64,000 nucleotides of DNA, taken from positions 1 through 64,000 of the forward strand of contig JAHDSQ010000014.1 in assembly GCA_018432615.1 (NCBI GenBank). The letters are read 5' to 3'. Positions 1-7,423 of this stretch are shown here, piece after piece. This DNA comes from Clostridia bacterium (GTDB lineage: Bacteria; Bacillota; Peptococcia; DRI-13; SM3-B62). A program made the position numbers and the translations under genes. Numbering within the stretch: position 1 is the first letter of the stretch; each line of letters starts with the position of its first letter. Under the pieces are notes generated by a model. It saw only the letters and a list, made by a program, of their open reading frames with translations. It was not told the DNA's origin and made no database searches.

Positions 1-156
1 ATTTTTACCACCCCTGACGATGTTGTTATGTGCAAGCTTTTTTAGCCATATCGTACATTTCCTTTGCACTTAATTATATCATTTTTCAGGGGAAAAGTCT
101 TATTTCATGCGGTTTTGCGGGTTATTCATCAGCCCCTAAATAAGGTTACAGGAATC

Positions 157-396
157 ATGGAGGCAATTGCCAGCTCCTTTCTTACAGGAATGGTTCAGTT
201 GATGGTTGAGTATTGTAATTTAAAGGTATGGGAGATTGTATTTAATAAAGGTTTTGACATAATATTCAGCAATGAAACATTGACTCTCTTTATTTTTTCA
301 ATACAAATAATGTTCCTGATTATGATTTCCGTTTTCCTTCACAAGAAGAGAATAGCAATATTTTCGAGGGAAGAGAAAAATGAAAATTTTAAATGA
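157..396 (+). pseudogene. Possible N-terminal membrane piece of the agrC-like sensor, in a different frame
   Basis: An 80-codon open frame with two hydrophobic stretches (about residues 7-18 and 52-69), the second followed by basic residues, as at the end of a membrane helix. It runs into the next gene, overlapping its start by 17 bases in another frame. AgrC-type sensors normally carry about six membrane helices before the kinase core, but the downstream kinase ORF has only two. This piece may therefore be part of the same sensor, separated by a frameshift or split into a coupled second ORF. The frame is open back to base 46 but has no good start before the ATG at 157. It could instead be a stand-alone small membrane protein. 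Confidence 0.4.
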
Positions 397-1279
397 ATTA
401 ACAAGGGATTACTATAAGGCGATTGTTTTGATTTTTGCCTCTCAGTTCATTTTGTTGAGCGTATTTTTTAATAATACCATCATGGCGAGGCATAATTTCT
501 TTCAGCCCGAAAATGAGCTCCAGTTTGAATTCTCAATGGGGATGTTCATCTTCGCCTTGAATTTCACCGCTGCGATGATTTGCAGGGGTATGTACAAAAA
601 GAGCAGAAAAGAACAGGAATACAAGGCAAATGAACTGAGAATTCAACATATTGAAGAGCAGAACCAGGTATATCGCCAGCACCATCATGACTCAAGGAAC
701 CATCTGACTATCATCGCTCTGATGGCGGGACTTGACAAGACAAATGAACTCAAGAGATACGTTTCTGTCTATTCCGATGTTATTGATATCAGCGGTAACG
801 ATATTGATACGGGAATAGTGGAACTGGATTTGCTTTTGTATGCCAAGGTATGCGACGCAAAGGCTAAGAAAATAGAGGTTAAATATGAGTGCAATGTCAA
901 GCTGTCTTGTCCGACATATTATGTGGTTATCCTCGTTTCTATTTTTGGAAATGTCTTTGATAACGCCATTGAAGCAGCGTCCAAGGTGGAAGAAGGGAAG
1001 CTAAAGGAAATAGAGTTCTTCATAGAGGACGACCCCTGTGACATCGTTTTTTGTGTGATGAATACATATACCGGGGAGAAAATCGCACCGGAAAAACTGG
1101 AAGAGGGGGGCTTTACCAGTAAGGAGGAAGGGGATCATGGGCATGGCTTGAAGATAATCTCTCGCCTGGTGAAGAAGATGGGGGGAATTGTGAGATTTGA
1201 GATGAATGATACGCATTTCATTACGGAAATCCAAATCCCGACACACATTTTAAAGGATGTGAAACAATGCCAAGTTTAG
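380..1279 (+). CDS. agrC: AgrC-like GHKL sensor histidine kinase
   Basis: 299-residue sensor kinase expected to detect a cyclic peptide signal and phosphorylate a LytTR response regulator, which is not in the window. Two membrane segments (about residues 14-31 and 51-68) precede a linker. The phospho-acceptor region is HHHDSRNHL (residues 101-109; the His before Asp is the likely site). The N-box is GNVFDNAIEAA near residue 191 and the G-box is GHGLKII near 255, typical of HATPase_c_5 kinases of the AgrC/FsrC type. It is short for the family (about 430 residues), lacking most membrane helices; see the upstream fragment. The 3' end overlaps agrB by 13 bases, so the two are translationally coupled. 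The agrC symbol is by homology of type, not proven orthology. Confidence 0.85.
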   Translation: MKILNELTRDYYKAIVLIFASQFILLSVFFNNTIMARHNFFQPENELQFEFSMGMFIFALNFTAAMICRGMYKKSRKEQEYKANELRIQHIEEQNQVYRQHHHDSRNHLTIIALMAGLDKTNELKRYVSVYSDVIDISGNDIDTGIVELDLLLYAKVCDAKAKKIEVKYECNVKLSCPTYYVVILVSIFGNVFDNAIEAASKVEEGKLKEIEFFIEDDPCDIVFCVMNTYTGEKIAPEKLEEGGFTSKEEGDHGHGLKIISRLVKKMGGIVRFEMNDTHFITEIQIPTHILKDVKQCQV

Positions 1280-1848
1280 AGGAAATCTCTCATAGGATAA
1301 TTGTCCGGATGTATCGAGGGAGGGAAGCTGATGAAAAAGAAAAGGCCCAGGCGGAATTCGGTCTCAGCATAATAATGGGAACAGGGTTGGAAATCCTGGC
1401 GGTCATCTTGGCTTCTTTCCTTTTGATGGGAACCGCATTTTACGCTTTTTTCGTGATGGTAGGGTTTTTTCTCTTGAGAACATACACGGGAGGAGCGCAT
1501 TGCACGACGTATCTTCGCTGTTTTTTAGTTACCCTGTTTATCTTTGTTCCGGCTTCATTTTTAGCACGGTTCCTTCATTTTCAAAGCCTTGATGAACCAT
1601 TTGTTTTGCTCCTTCTGGTTGTTCTTTCCCTTCTTTCCGTTATTCTGATTGTGGGAAAGAAGAGGTTTGTTGCAACAATATTTGCCTTGTCAAGTGCTGT
1701 GCTTTTGGCGATTGTCTCGATGTTTCCTGATTTTCCCTCCTTAAGAGGTATTGCCGTATCAATCGTATTGGGAGGTTTTATTCAGGCCGTATCACAGACA
1801 GGACAAGGGAAGGCAGTGATCTCTTTTTTAGACAGTAAAATCAAATAA
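1267..1848 (+). CDS. agrB: AgrB-like autoinducer-processing membrane peptidase
   Basis: 193-residue integral membrane cysteine peptidase that would cleave the AgrD pro-peptide and form the thiolactone. The catalytic pair is visible in RTYTGGAHCTTYLRC: His78 and Cys85, seven residues apart, matching His77 and Cys84 of Staphylococcus AgrB. An amphipathic N-terminus is followed by several membrane helices to the C-terminus, and the length is normal for the family. It starts inside the kinase gene and is followed after 113 bases by agrD, giving the order C-B-D rather than the staphylococcal B-D-C-A. Confidence 0.93.
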   Translation: MPSLEEISHRIIVRMYRGREADEKEKAQAEFGLSIIMGTGLEILAVILASFLLMGTAFYAFFVMVGFFLLRTYTGGAHCTTYLRCFLVTLFIFVPASFLARFLHFQSLDEPFVLLLLVVLSLLSVILIVGKKRFVATIFALSSAVLLAIVSMFPDFPSLRGIAVSIVLGGFIQAVSQTGQGKAVISFLDSKIK

Positions 1849-1859
1849 GGGAAAGGTGA

Positions 1860-1927
1860 ACATTTTCACTCCAAGAATCGACATTTTTATACCAAAAATT
1901 ACATTTCCCTTTTTATTGAGATACAAT
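1860..1927 (+). promoter_or_regulatory. Phased direct repeats and -10 box upstream of agrD (candidate LytTR operator/promoter)
   Basis: Three copies of ACATTT begin at 1860, 1881 and 1901, spaced 21 and 20 bases apart, so they lie on the same DNA face. The first two extend as ACATTTTCACTCC and ACATTTTTATACC. A TACAAT -10-like hexamer lies at 1922-1927, 35 bases before the agrD ATG. LytTR regulators of the AgrA/VirR type bind paired direct repeats with about 21-bp periodicity just upstream of -35. The repeat sequence itself is not a textbook AgrA box, so this is an inference from spacing and position. Confidence 0.5.
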
Positions 1928-1961
1928 GTAATTGACAGAAGAAGAAGGGGAGTGTTCAGAA

Positions 1962-2096
1962 ATGAAAAAAATTACGACATTCTTGGTTCCTTTCCTGGCT
2001 ATGATATTTGTGACTGTGGGTAATATGGCTTGGCTATCTAGATTATGCTGTTATAGTAGCTTTTACGAACCAAAAAAACCCGCAGGACTGGCTTGA
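1962..2096 (+). CDS. agrD: AgrD-like cyclic lactone autoinducer pro-peptide
   Basis: 44-residue ORF with GAAGAAGGGGAG as ribosome-binding site. It has a hydrophobic amphipathic leader (residues 4-25), a core CCYSSF and an acidic/Pro tail YEPKKPAGLA, the standard AgrD architecture (compare the CSTCDFIM-DEVEVP pattern of staphylococci). The likely signal is a five-residue thiolactone from Cys30 to Phe34 with a short N-terminal extension. It follows agrB directly and sits just ahead of the biosynthetic cluster, which makes it the obvious candidate signal for that cluster. Its small size makes it easy to miss in automatic annotation. Confidence 0.9.
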   Translation: MKKITTFLVPFLAMIFVTVGNMAWLSRLCCYSSFYEPKKPAGLA

Positions 2097-2114
2097 TCAA
2101 ATAATAATTTGACA

Positions 2115-2239
2115 GCATGCCGGCAAAGCTCCTAGGGAGCGATCACAAGGAAGGGGACAAAGCCGGGATTTGTCGCAAAGGACGAATCCCGGCTTACGGC
2201 CCGGCCTATGGACCGAAAAGGTAGCGGAGCCAGCCATGC
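2115..2239 (+). ncRNA. Putative structured leader RNA upstream of the biosynthetic cluster
   Basis: The 237-base gap between agrD and the methyltransferase is rich in base pairing. A closing stem pairs GCATG (2115-2119) with CATGC (2235-2239). Inside are GCTCC/GGAGC (2128-2140), a strong hairpin of GCCGGGATT (2162-2170) with AATCCCGGC (2185-2193), extended by GTC/GAC around GCAAAG, and ACC-GAAAA-GGT near 2211. No T-run follows, so it is not an intrinsic terminator. Fragments such as GACAAAGCC and GGTAGCGG recall the c-di-GMP-I riboswitch, but the full consensus does not fit. It may be a cis-regulatory RNA of unknown class or a 3' part of the agrD transcript. Confidence 0.45.
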
Positions 2240-2333
2240 AATGTTATAAATATACAAAAAGAACAATAAATAAGATTAATGACAAAATTTAATACTTGCT
2301 CGAGGCAAATTTATTAAAAAGGCAGGGATAGAC

Positions 2334-3368
2334 GTGATACTTGAAAATTTGACAGCGGTTCCTGCAACAAACCCGAGTAGACTGATGTCTTTGCGAGATG
2401 GTGTTTATGCCGCCGATTTGTTTACGGTAGCCGTTGGACATTTGAATATTTTTTCCTGGCTATGCCGTAAACCTGCGAAATTTGCAGAAATATGCAGGAA
2501 ATACGGCATAAAAGAAAGACCTACGGATGTTATGCTGACCCTTTTGAAAGCTTATGGTCTGCTGGAGGTAAAGGATGGTCGTTATTCCGTAACAGCATTA
2601 GCGGCGGAGCATCTGACCGATTCTGCGGAATGGAACTTAGGGCCATATATTTCTTCCCAGAAAGGCAGACCTGTTTGCCTGGAAATGCTCCAGGTGCTTA
2701 AGACGGGGGAGCCGGTGGGCTGGGGAGGAGAAAAGGACGAGGAAGAATGGGTTCTGGCTATGGAAAGAGAAGATTTTTCCGAAACTTTCACTGCTGCTAT
2801 GGACAGCAGAGGAGCATATCTTGCTCCGGCTCTTGCCAAAAGGGTAAATTTCAGCGGACATAAAAGGCTGTTAGATATCGGGGGTTCCTCAGGAATATAT
2901 GCGGCAGCGGTCGTTTCTAAGCATGAGCATATGACTGCAGCGGTACTGGACAGGACTCCTGTCGATAAAATAGCCAGATATGCTATAGGAAAAAGGGGTT
3001 TGCAGGATAAGGTTGATGTTATAGCCGGAGATATGTTTGAGGTGGAATTTCCAGGAGACTGTGATATTCATCTCTACTCGAATGTGTTGCATGATTGGGA
3101 TATTACTGAGGTAAGGGCATTGCTGGAAAAGTCGTACCGAGCCTTACCGGAAGGTGGAATGCTACTGATACATGATGCCCATGTGAATTTTGATAAAAAC
3201 GGGCCTCTTGAAATAGCAGAATACTCCGTATTGTTAATGTATTCAACCAGGGGAAAATGCTATTCGTATCAGGAATTGGGAGATATGTTGAATGAAATCG
3301 GGTTTACCGGAATACTGGTTATCCCCACAGTCGCCAAGAGGAGCATTATCTTGGCGAAGAAGATGTGA
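2334..3368 (+). CDS. SAM-dependent O-methyltransferase (HIOMT / Methyltransf_2 type)
   Basis: 344-residue methyltransferase with the two-part layout of small-molecule O-methyltransferases. An N-terminal winged-helix dimerisation domain (about 1-100) is followed by a Rossmann SAM domain with motif I LLDIGGSSGIYA near residue 183. The signature SNVLHDWD near 248 contains the His that acts as base in this family. The start is a GTG after GGCAGGG. It is the first gene of the cluster and the likely tailoring step that methylates a hydroxyl or enol; the substrate is unknown. Eighteen bases separate it from the next gene. Confidence 0.85.
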   Translation: MILENLTAVPATNPSRLMSLRDGVYAADLFTVAVGHLNIFSWLCRKPAKFAEICRKYGIKERPTDVMLTLLKAYGLLEVKDGRYSVTALAAEHLTDSAEWNLGPYISSQKGRPVCLEMLQVLKTGEPVGWGGEKDEEEWVLAMEREDFSETFTAAMDSRGAYLAPALAKRVNFSGHKRLLDIGGSSGIYAAAVVSKHEHMTAAVLDRTPVDKIARYAIGKRGLQDKVDVIAGDMFEVEFPGDCDIHLYSNVLHDWDITEVRALLEKSYRALPEGGMLLIHDAHVNFDKNGPLEIAEYSVLLMYSTRGKCYSYQELGDMLNEIGFTGILVIPTVAKRSIILAKKM

Positions 3369-3394
3369 AATTTATTTAAAAGAGGGTGGTTATA

Positions 3395-3937
3395 TTGTTA
3401 ACAACCGGGAAGAAGAGTATTGTGATATCAACCCTTGGACCGGGCGGAACATGCAGTGAGAACACTGCTAAATGTTACTTAGATGCGCGTAAGCTGGAGG
3501 GGACGATCAAGCTATACGATTCCTTCGAAGAGGCGATCGAAGCCTTAAAAAGAGAAGAGTCGGATTGTGCTCTTGTGCCTGCGGCATACCAGAACTTCGA
3601 TAAAATACTATTTTATAATTCAGAAACAACAAGAATTGTTGATACATTTACATACGAAACACCGCGGCTTATCATTGGCAGCAAAATGAAAGATGCAAGT
3701 GAGATCAAAAAGGTCGCAGGGCATCCGGCACCTAGCAACTGGATTCATAAATATCTTCCTGAGGCTGAAGTGGTTTTCGCAAAAAGCAGCAGTCAGGCGG
3801 CAATAATGGTAGCCGAAGGGAAAGTGGATGCTTGTATGACTAATTCTATCTGTATTGATGAATATGGATTGAATGTCATTAAGGATTGTGGCTCGATTCT
3901 GATGAGTTGGAACGTGTTTGAAAGGAGAGTTTCATGA
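3395..3937 (+). CDS. BacA-like prephenate decarboxylase (prephenate dehydratase fold)
   Basis: About 180 residues with a prephenate-dehydratase-type fold but without the regulatory ACT domain and without the TRF catalytic motif of true dehydratases. Similarity to Bacillus subtilis BacA, recalled from memory, runs along the whole length: TLGPGGTCSE against TLGPEGTSSE, a VPAAY against VPHAY segment, GHPAPSNWIHKY against SHPSPINLIKY, and MSWNVF against MSWSLF at the end. BacA removes CO2 from prephenate without aromatising it, giving dihydro-4-hydroxyphenylpyruvate. A TTG at 3395 after AGAGGGTGG is preferred; GTG 3386 is the alternative. It overlaps the cupin gene by four bases (ATGA), and that pair mirrors bacA-bacB. 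Confidence 0.8.
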   Translation: MLTTGKKSIVISTLGPGGTCSENTAKCYLDARKLEGTIKLYDSFEEAIEALKREESDCALVPAAYQNFDKILFYNSETTRIVDTFTYETPRLIIGSKMKDASEIKKVAGHPAPSNWIHKYLPEAEVVFAKSSSQAAIMVAEGKVDACMTNSICIDEYGLNVIKDCGSILMSWNVFERRVS

Positions 3938-4554
3938 TAAAGGATGTAACGGAGGTCAGGACGGTCAAAAAGGGTTATGAACAGGGATATCTGGTTTCCG
4001 GCAATTATGAAATATTACTTAATGATATTAAAAAAGGGACTGATCTGGATGCTCATTCCCATTATCACAGTCAGTTAGTTTACTGCTTTAAAGGGGAATT
4101 TGATTTCTATATCAAGGGCAAGAGCCATCGTATAGTTCCGGAGTTATCCTTGATTGTTAATTCCCAGGTCATACATGCGGCAGATGCATTGGCGGACTTC
4201 AGGTCACTGGATGTTAAGTATATTCCGACCCCTGAGGAATTATCCAAAGTGGATTTTGTGGTGAGATTCAATGTGTTTTCCGAGAAAATAGCTAATGAGT
4301 TATTGGTGGTCGAAGAGGTTGTACTGAACGAGATAGAGTTAAAGAGGATCAGGAACAAGAAGGAAGGTACAAAGCTGGATGTTCCACAGGATTTGAGGAA
4401 AAAAAGATATTTTGTTACCGGGAAAAGGTGTAAAGTTACGGTTAATGGCAGGGAGTATGATTTACAGCCTATGAGGATATATCTTGTGGAGGATGAAGGT
4501 TTTCGCTTAGTTTTGCAGGAGGAAAACAGCGAATTGTTTATGTTTGAAATATAA
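3934..4554 (+). CDS. BacB-like bicupin protein (candidate dihydro-hydroxyphenylpyruvate isomerase)
   Basis: 206-residue protein with two cupin halves. The first (about residues 20-100) has the metal-binding pattern HSHYH followed by a GEFDFYIKGK strand; the second (about 130-206) is degenerate and lacks an obvious His cluster. In bacilysin synthesis the bicupin BacB isomerises the BacA product from the endocyclic to the exocyclic conjugated diene. Length, domain order and position directly behind a BacA-like gene support the same role here. The ATG has a good AAGGAG site and overlaps the previous stop. A generic cupin regulator or dioxygenase cannot be excluded from sequence alone, and the latter would be odd in an anaerobe. 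Confidence 0.7.
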   Translation: MIKDVTEVRTVKKGYEQGYLVSGNYEILLNDIKKGTDLDAHSHYHSQLVYCFKGEFDFYIKGKSHRIVPELSLIVNSQVIHAADALADFRSLDVKYIPTPEELSKVDFVVRFNVFSEKIANELLVVEEVVLNEIELKRIRNKKEGTKLDVPQDLRKKRYFVTGKRCKVTVNGREYDLQPMRIYLVEDEGFRLVLQEENSELFMFEI

Positions 4555-4573
4555 GGGGTAGGAGTTGAATGTA

Positions 4574-6274
4574 GTGACTAAAGGACTAACAGGAGGAGAA
4601 CTGCTTGCGGAACAAATAAAAAGGGAAGGCATTGATACCATTTTCACACTTATTGGCAACCAGGTATCGCCGACGTTGGTTCATATGTCTGATTACGGCA
4701 TCAAGGTAATCCATGCCCGCAACGAAAAGGGTGTTGTGCACATGGCCGAAGGATGGGCGCAGGTTAAACGCCAAGCGGCTGTAGCCATCGTCAGCGGCGG
4801 GCCGGGGTTTGCGAATTCCCTTACCGGAATTATTAAGGCATATTATGCTCAGACACCGCTTCTTTTGATCACAGGAGGAGTGGTGCCGAGGCAAAGGGAT
4901 ATGGGGGTGCTGGCCGATATTGAACAGGTTTCGTTTGTCAAGCCCTACACCAAATGGTCTTGTACTGTGCATGATGCGGCGAGGATACCTGAATATATCA
5001 GCAGAGGGATACAATTTGCTTCCACCGGACGCAGAGGGCCGGTGGTGCTTGAAATACCCATTGATGTCCTTAAGAAGAGGGTGGAAAGTGAGCCTTTGAG
5101 GTATGATTCTGATTTAACAAGAGAGGATATTTCCTTGGCTGCGCCGGAGAAGGTCGATGCTTTCTTGGAAATGCTTTCTTTAGCCAAGAGACCGGTGATA
5201 ATAGCCGGGGACGAAGTTTACTACGAAGGTGCGGAGAAGGAGCTTGCCGAGTTTGTGGAAAAAACACGGATACCGGCCTTTACCGTCAATAAAGCCAGGG
5301 GTTGCATTGCGGACATACACCCTTTATGTATGGGGTCAGGCCGGGTATTGGAGGCAGGTCCCCAGCTTTATGCTTATCAAAACGCCGATACGGTGATCAC
5401 CATCGGCATGGAAAACGATTACCAGATGGAGTATTTGGGCCCGCCTAATTTTTCAGATGAGCAAAAGTTTATCAGTATAAATAAGGAGGCCTTTAGCCTT
5501 ATCAACGGAAATTATCGGACGGATCTGGCCCTGTTAGGAAGCGTCGGGCGGGTAATGAAACAGATTTCCGAAAGGATAGTCGGGCTATCCATAGACTATA
5601 ACTTTTCCGAGTGGTTAGATCTGCTGAATGAAAACAAAAAGAGATACTGGGAAGAACTGGAGAAGGAGAATAGCAGAAAACCCACCTCGCTGGTCAATCC
5701 CTACAGGTGTATCCGGGAAATACAAAGACTGATAGATGAGGATGCCGTGATTGTTATTGATGGTTCCAACGCCATGTTTTGGGCGACGTTATGTTTTAAT
5801 TGCAACCACCCTGGGCAGGTCATTATCGGCCCCGACGGTGTGTTGGGGCCGATGGGCTCCGGGGTTGCGTTGGCGGTGGGAGCAAAGGCGGCTGCCGGAG
5901 ACAGGGAGGTTGTTTTGTACACGGGGGACGGTTCTTTTGGTTTCAATGCTATTGAGTTTGATACGGCTGTGAGGTTAGACCTGCCGATTAAGGTGTTCAT
6001 TCATAACGATGAGACCTGGGGATTTTGTAAAACAACTCAAGAAATCCTATATAACAAGACGGAGGCAGCCGATTTAGGAATGGTTCATTATGAAAAGATG
6101 GCTAGTGCTTTGGGCGGATATGGAGAGCTCATTTCCGATGAAAAAGACTTAACGGAAGGTATTACAAAGGCGAAAGAGTCTCATCTTCCTGCGTGTTTGA
6201 ACATTATGGTGGATAAATACGCCTACAGCCCCGGCGCGAATGCGTTCAATGAGGCGTTAAAGCTGCAAAAGTAA
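4574..6274 (+). CDS. Thiamine-diphosphate-dependent enzyme, acetolactate synthase-like
   Basis: 566-residue three-domain ThDP enzyme (PYR, central, PP). The catalytic Glu that activates the cofactor is Glu51 in ARNEKGVVHMAEGWA. The ThDP/Mg motif GDGSFGFN lies near residue 456, with the Asn-Asp about 27 residues on. It lacks the His-His pair of pyruvate decarboxylase. Cluster context suggests that it decarboxylates the 2-oxo acid made by the BacA/BacB-like pair, or carries out a carboligation with it; it is not paired with an ilvN regulatory subunit or other ilv genes. GTG 4574 is preferred over TTG 4565 because the GGGGTAGGAG site directly abuts the TTG. Confidence 0.8.
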   Translation: MTKGLTGGELLAEQIKREGIDTIFTLIGNQVSPTLVHMSDYGIKVIHARNEKGVVHMAEGWAQVKRQAAVAIVSGGPGFANSLTGIIKAYYAQTPLLLITGGVVPRQRDMGVLADIEQVSFVKPYTKWSCTVHDAARIPEYISRGIQFASTGRRGPVVLEIPIDVLKKRVESEPLRYDSDLTREDISLAAPEKVDAFLEMLSLAKRPVIIAGDEVYYEGAEKELAEFVEKTRIPAFTVNKARGCIADIHPLCMGSGRVLEAGPQLYAYQNADTVITIGMENDYQMEYLGPPNFSDEQKFISINKEAFSLINGNYRTDLALLGSVGRVMKQISERIVGLSIDYNFSEWLDLLNENKKRYWEELEKENSRKPTSLVNPYRCIREIQRLIDEDAVIVIDGSNAMFWATLCFNCNHPGQVIIGPDGVLGPMGSGVALAVGAKAAAGDREVVLYTGDGSFGFNAIEFDTAVRLDLPIKVFIHNDETWGFCKTTQEILYNKTEAADLGMVHYEKMASALGGYGELISDEKDLTEGITKAKESHLPACLNIMVDKYAYSPGANAFNEALKLQK

Positions 6275-6283
6275 GGAGGAGCC

Positions 6284-7408
6284 ATGTTTAAGTTTAATAA
6301 TGAGCAGTTGGTTTTTAAAGAATCGGCAAGAGAATTAGTTGAAAAGCATATTGAAAAGGGTGCGAATGAGAGGAATAATAATAAGCTCTATCCTACCGAG
6401 GTACTCAAGAAGTTAGGGGAGCTTGGATATAAAGGGCTGTTAATCCCTGAATATTACGAAGGTACAGAATTGGACATCGTATCCGCTTCGTTGATTATCT
6501 ATGAAGTAGCAAAGTCCGATGCTTCCTTGGCCCATCTGCTGGCAACAGCGAACTTTGGCTTTGTCTACCCCATACTAAGGTATGGGAGTGAAGCCCAGCA
6601 TGAAAAATATTTAAGGGCTTGTGCCGCAGGGGAAAAGGAAGGGATCTTCGCCTATGTTGAACCCCAGACAGAAATCAAAACCATTTTGCAGCCCGGCGGT
6701 GAAGCATATGTGCTTAACGGGACGAAATGCATGATCACGAATGCGCCTTATGCCGATTATGCGATGGTGGCGGTAACTAATCATCAACCCGTACCTGAGA
6801 TGGAAAGGCTCACGACGGTCATTGTTGATTTAAAAAACACCCCGGGTGTAGAAATTGGTAAAGCCGAAGAGACCATGGGGTTAAACTCTTTGAAAATAGC
6901 GGAAATATTCTTTAATAATGTTGAGCTTGACGAGGATTCTTTTTTAGGAGAACAAAACCAGGGAGGAGATATCATCATAGATACCACCAACCTGATGAGA
7001 ATCAGTAATTGTGCTATTGCCTTAGGGATTGCAGAGCGGGCCTATGAGGAAGCCTTGGCCTACGCCAGGTTCAGGAAGATTTACAGTACACCCTTGATTG
7101 AGATGCAGGCCATCAAACATAATTTTGCCGATATGAAGGCTGAGTTAGAGGTTATCAAGTTGTTGACTTTTCACACTGCTTCTTGTTTTCGGCAAAAAGC
7201 CTGGGAGGATTTCGATAATTGTGCGATGGCAAAGTATAAGGTGACAGAAAAGGCAAAATCTATCTGTGATTACTGCCTGCAAATCTTTGGGGGATATGGA
7301 TATATACAAGGAAATACCATTGAGCGTCTTTATCGGGATATCAGGGCTATGACCATCTTAGGCGGGGACTCCGATAGGTTGAAGTCCTTCCTTGCGATGG
7401 GTATTTAG
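6284..7408 (+). CDS. Acyl-CoA/acyl-ACP dehydrogenase-like flavoprotein lacking the usual catalytic Glu
   Basis: 374-residue protein with the complete acyl-CoA dehydrogenase fold: N-terminal helical, middle beta (SMITNAPYADYAM-type flavin-binding region near 145) and C-terminal helical with FGGYGYIQGN near 340. At the position of the base in short/medium-chain enzymes (the YEGT motif) it reads LGGDSD, so the Glu is Gly. Isovaleryl- and long-chain-type enzymes place the base elsewhere, so this does not prove inactivity. A strong AGGAGG site lies 10 bases after the ThDP gene. With a carrier protein in the cluster, the substrate may be an ACP-bound acyl group or a cyclohexenyl intermediate. Confidence 0.82.
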   Translation: MFKFNNEQLVFKESARELVEKHIEKGANERNNNKLYPTEVLKKLGELGYKGLLIPEYYEGTELDIVSASLIIYEVAKSDASLAHLLATANFGFVYPILRYGSEAQHEKYLRACAAGEKEGIFAYVEPQTEIKTILQPGGEAYVLNGTKCMITNAPYADYAMVAVTNHQPVPEMERLTTVIVDLKNTPGVEIGKAEETMGLNSLKIAEIFFNNVELDEDSFLGEQNQGGDIIIDTTNLMRISNCAIALGIAERAYEEALAYARFRKIYSTPLIEMQAIKHNFADMKAELEVIKLLTFHTASCFRQKAWEDFDNCAMAKYKVTEKAKSICDYCLQIFGGYGYIQGNTIERLYRDIRAMTILGGDSDRLKSFLAMGI

Positions 7409-7423
7409 GGAAGGGGTGAGGAA

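Noticed and set aside
1-156. Start of a gene at the left edge
   Set aside because: The frame opening at TTG 64 has no ribosome site and its first 30 residues look non-native; the sequence before it has stops in the frames checked.
2115-2239. c-di-GMP-I (GEMM) riboswitch
   Set aside because: Short fragments match (GACAAAGCC, GGTAGCGG), but the two-stem arrangement with tetraloop and receptor cannot be laid on the sequence; kept only as an unassigned structured RNA.
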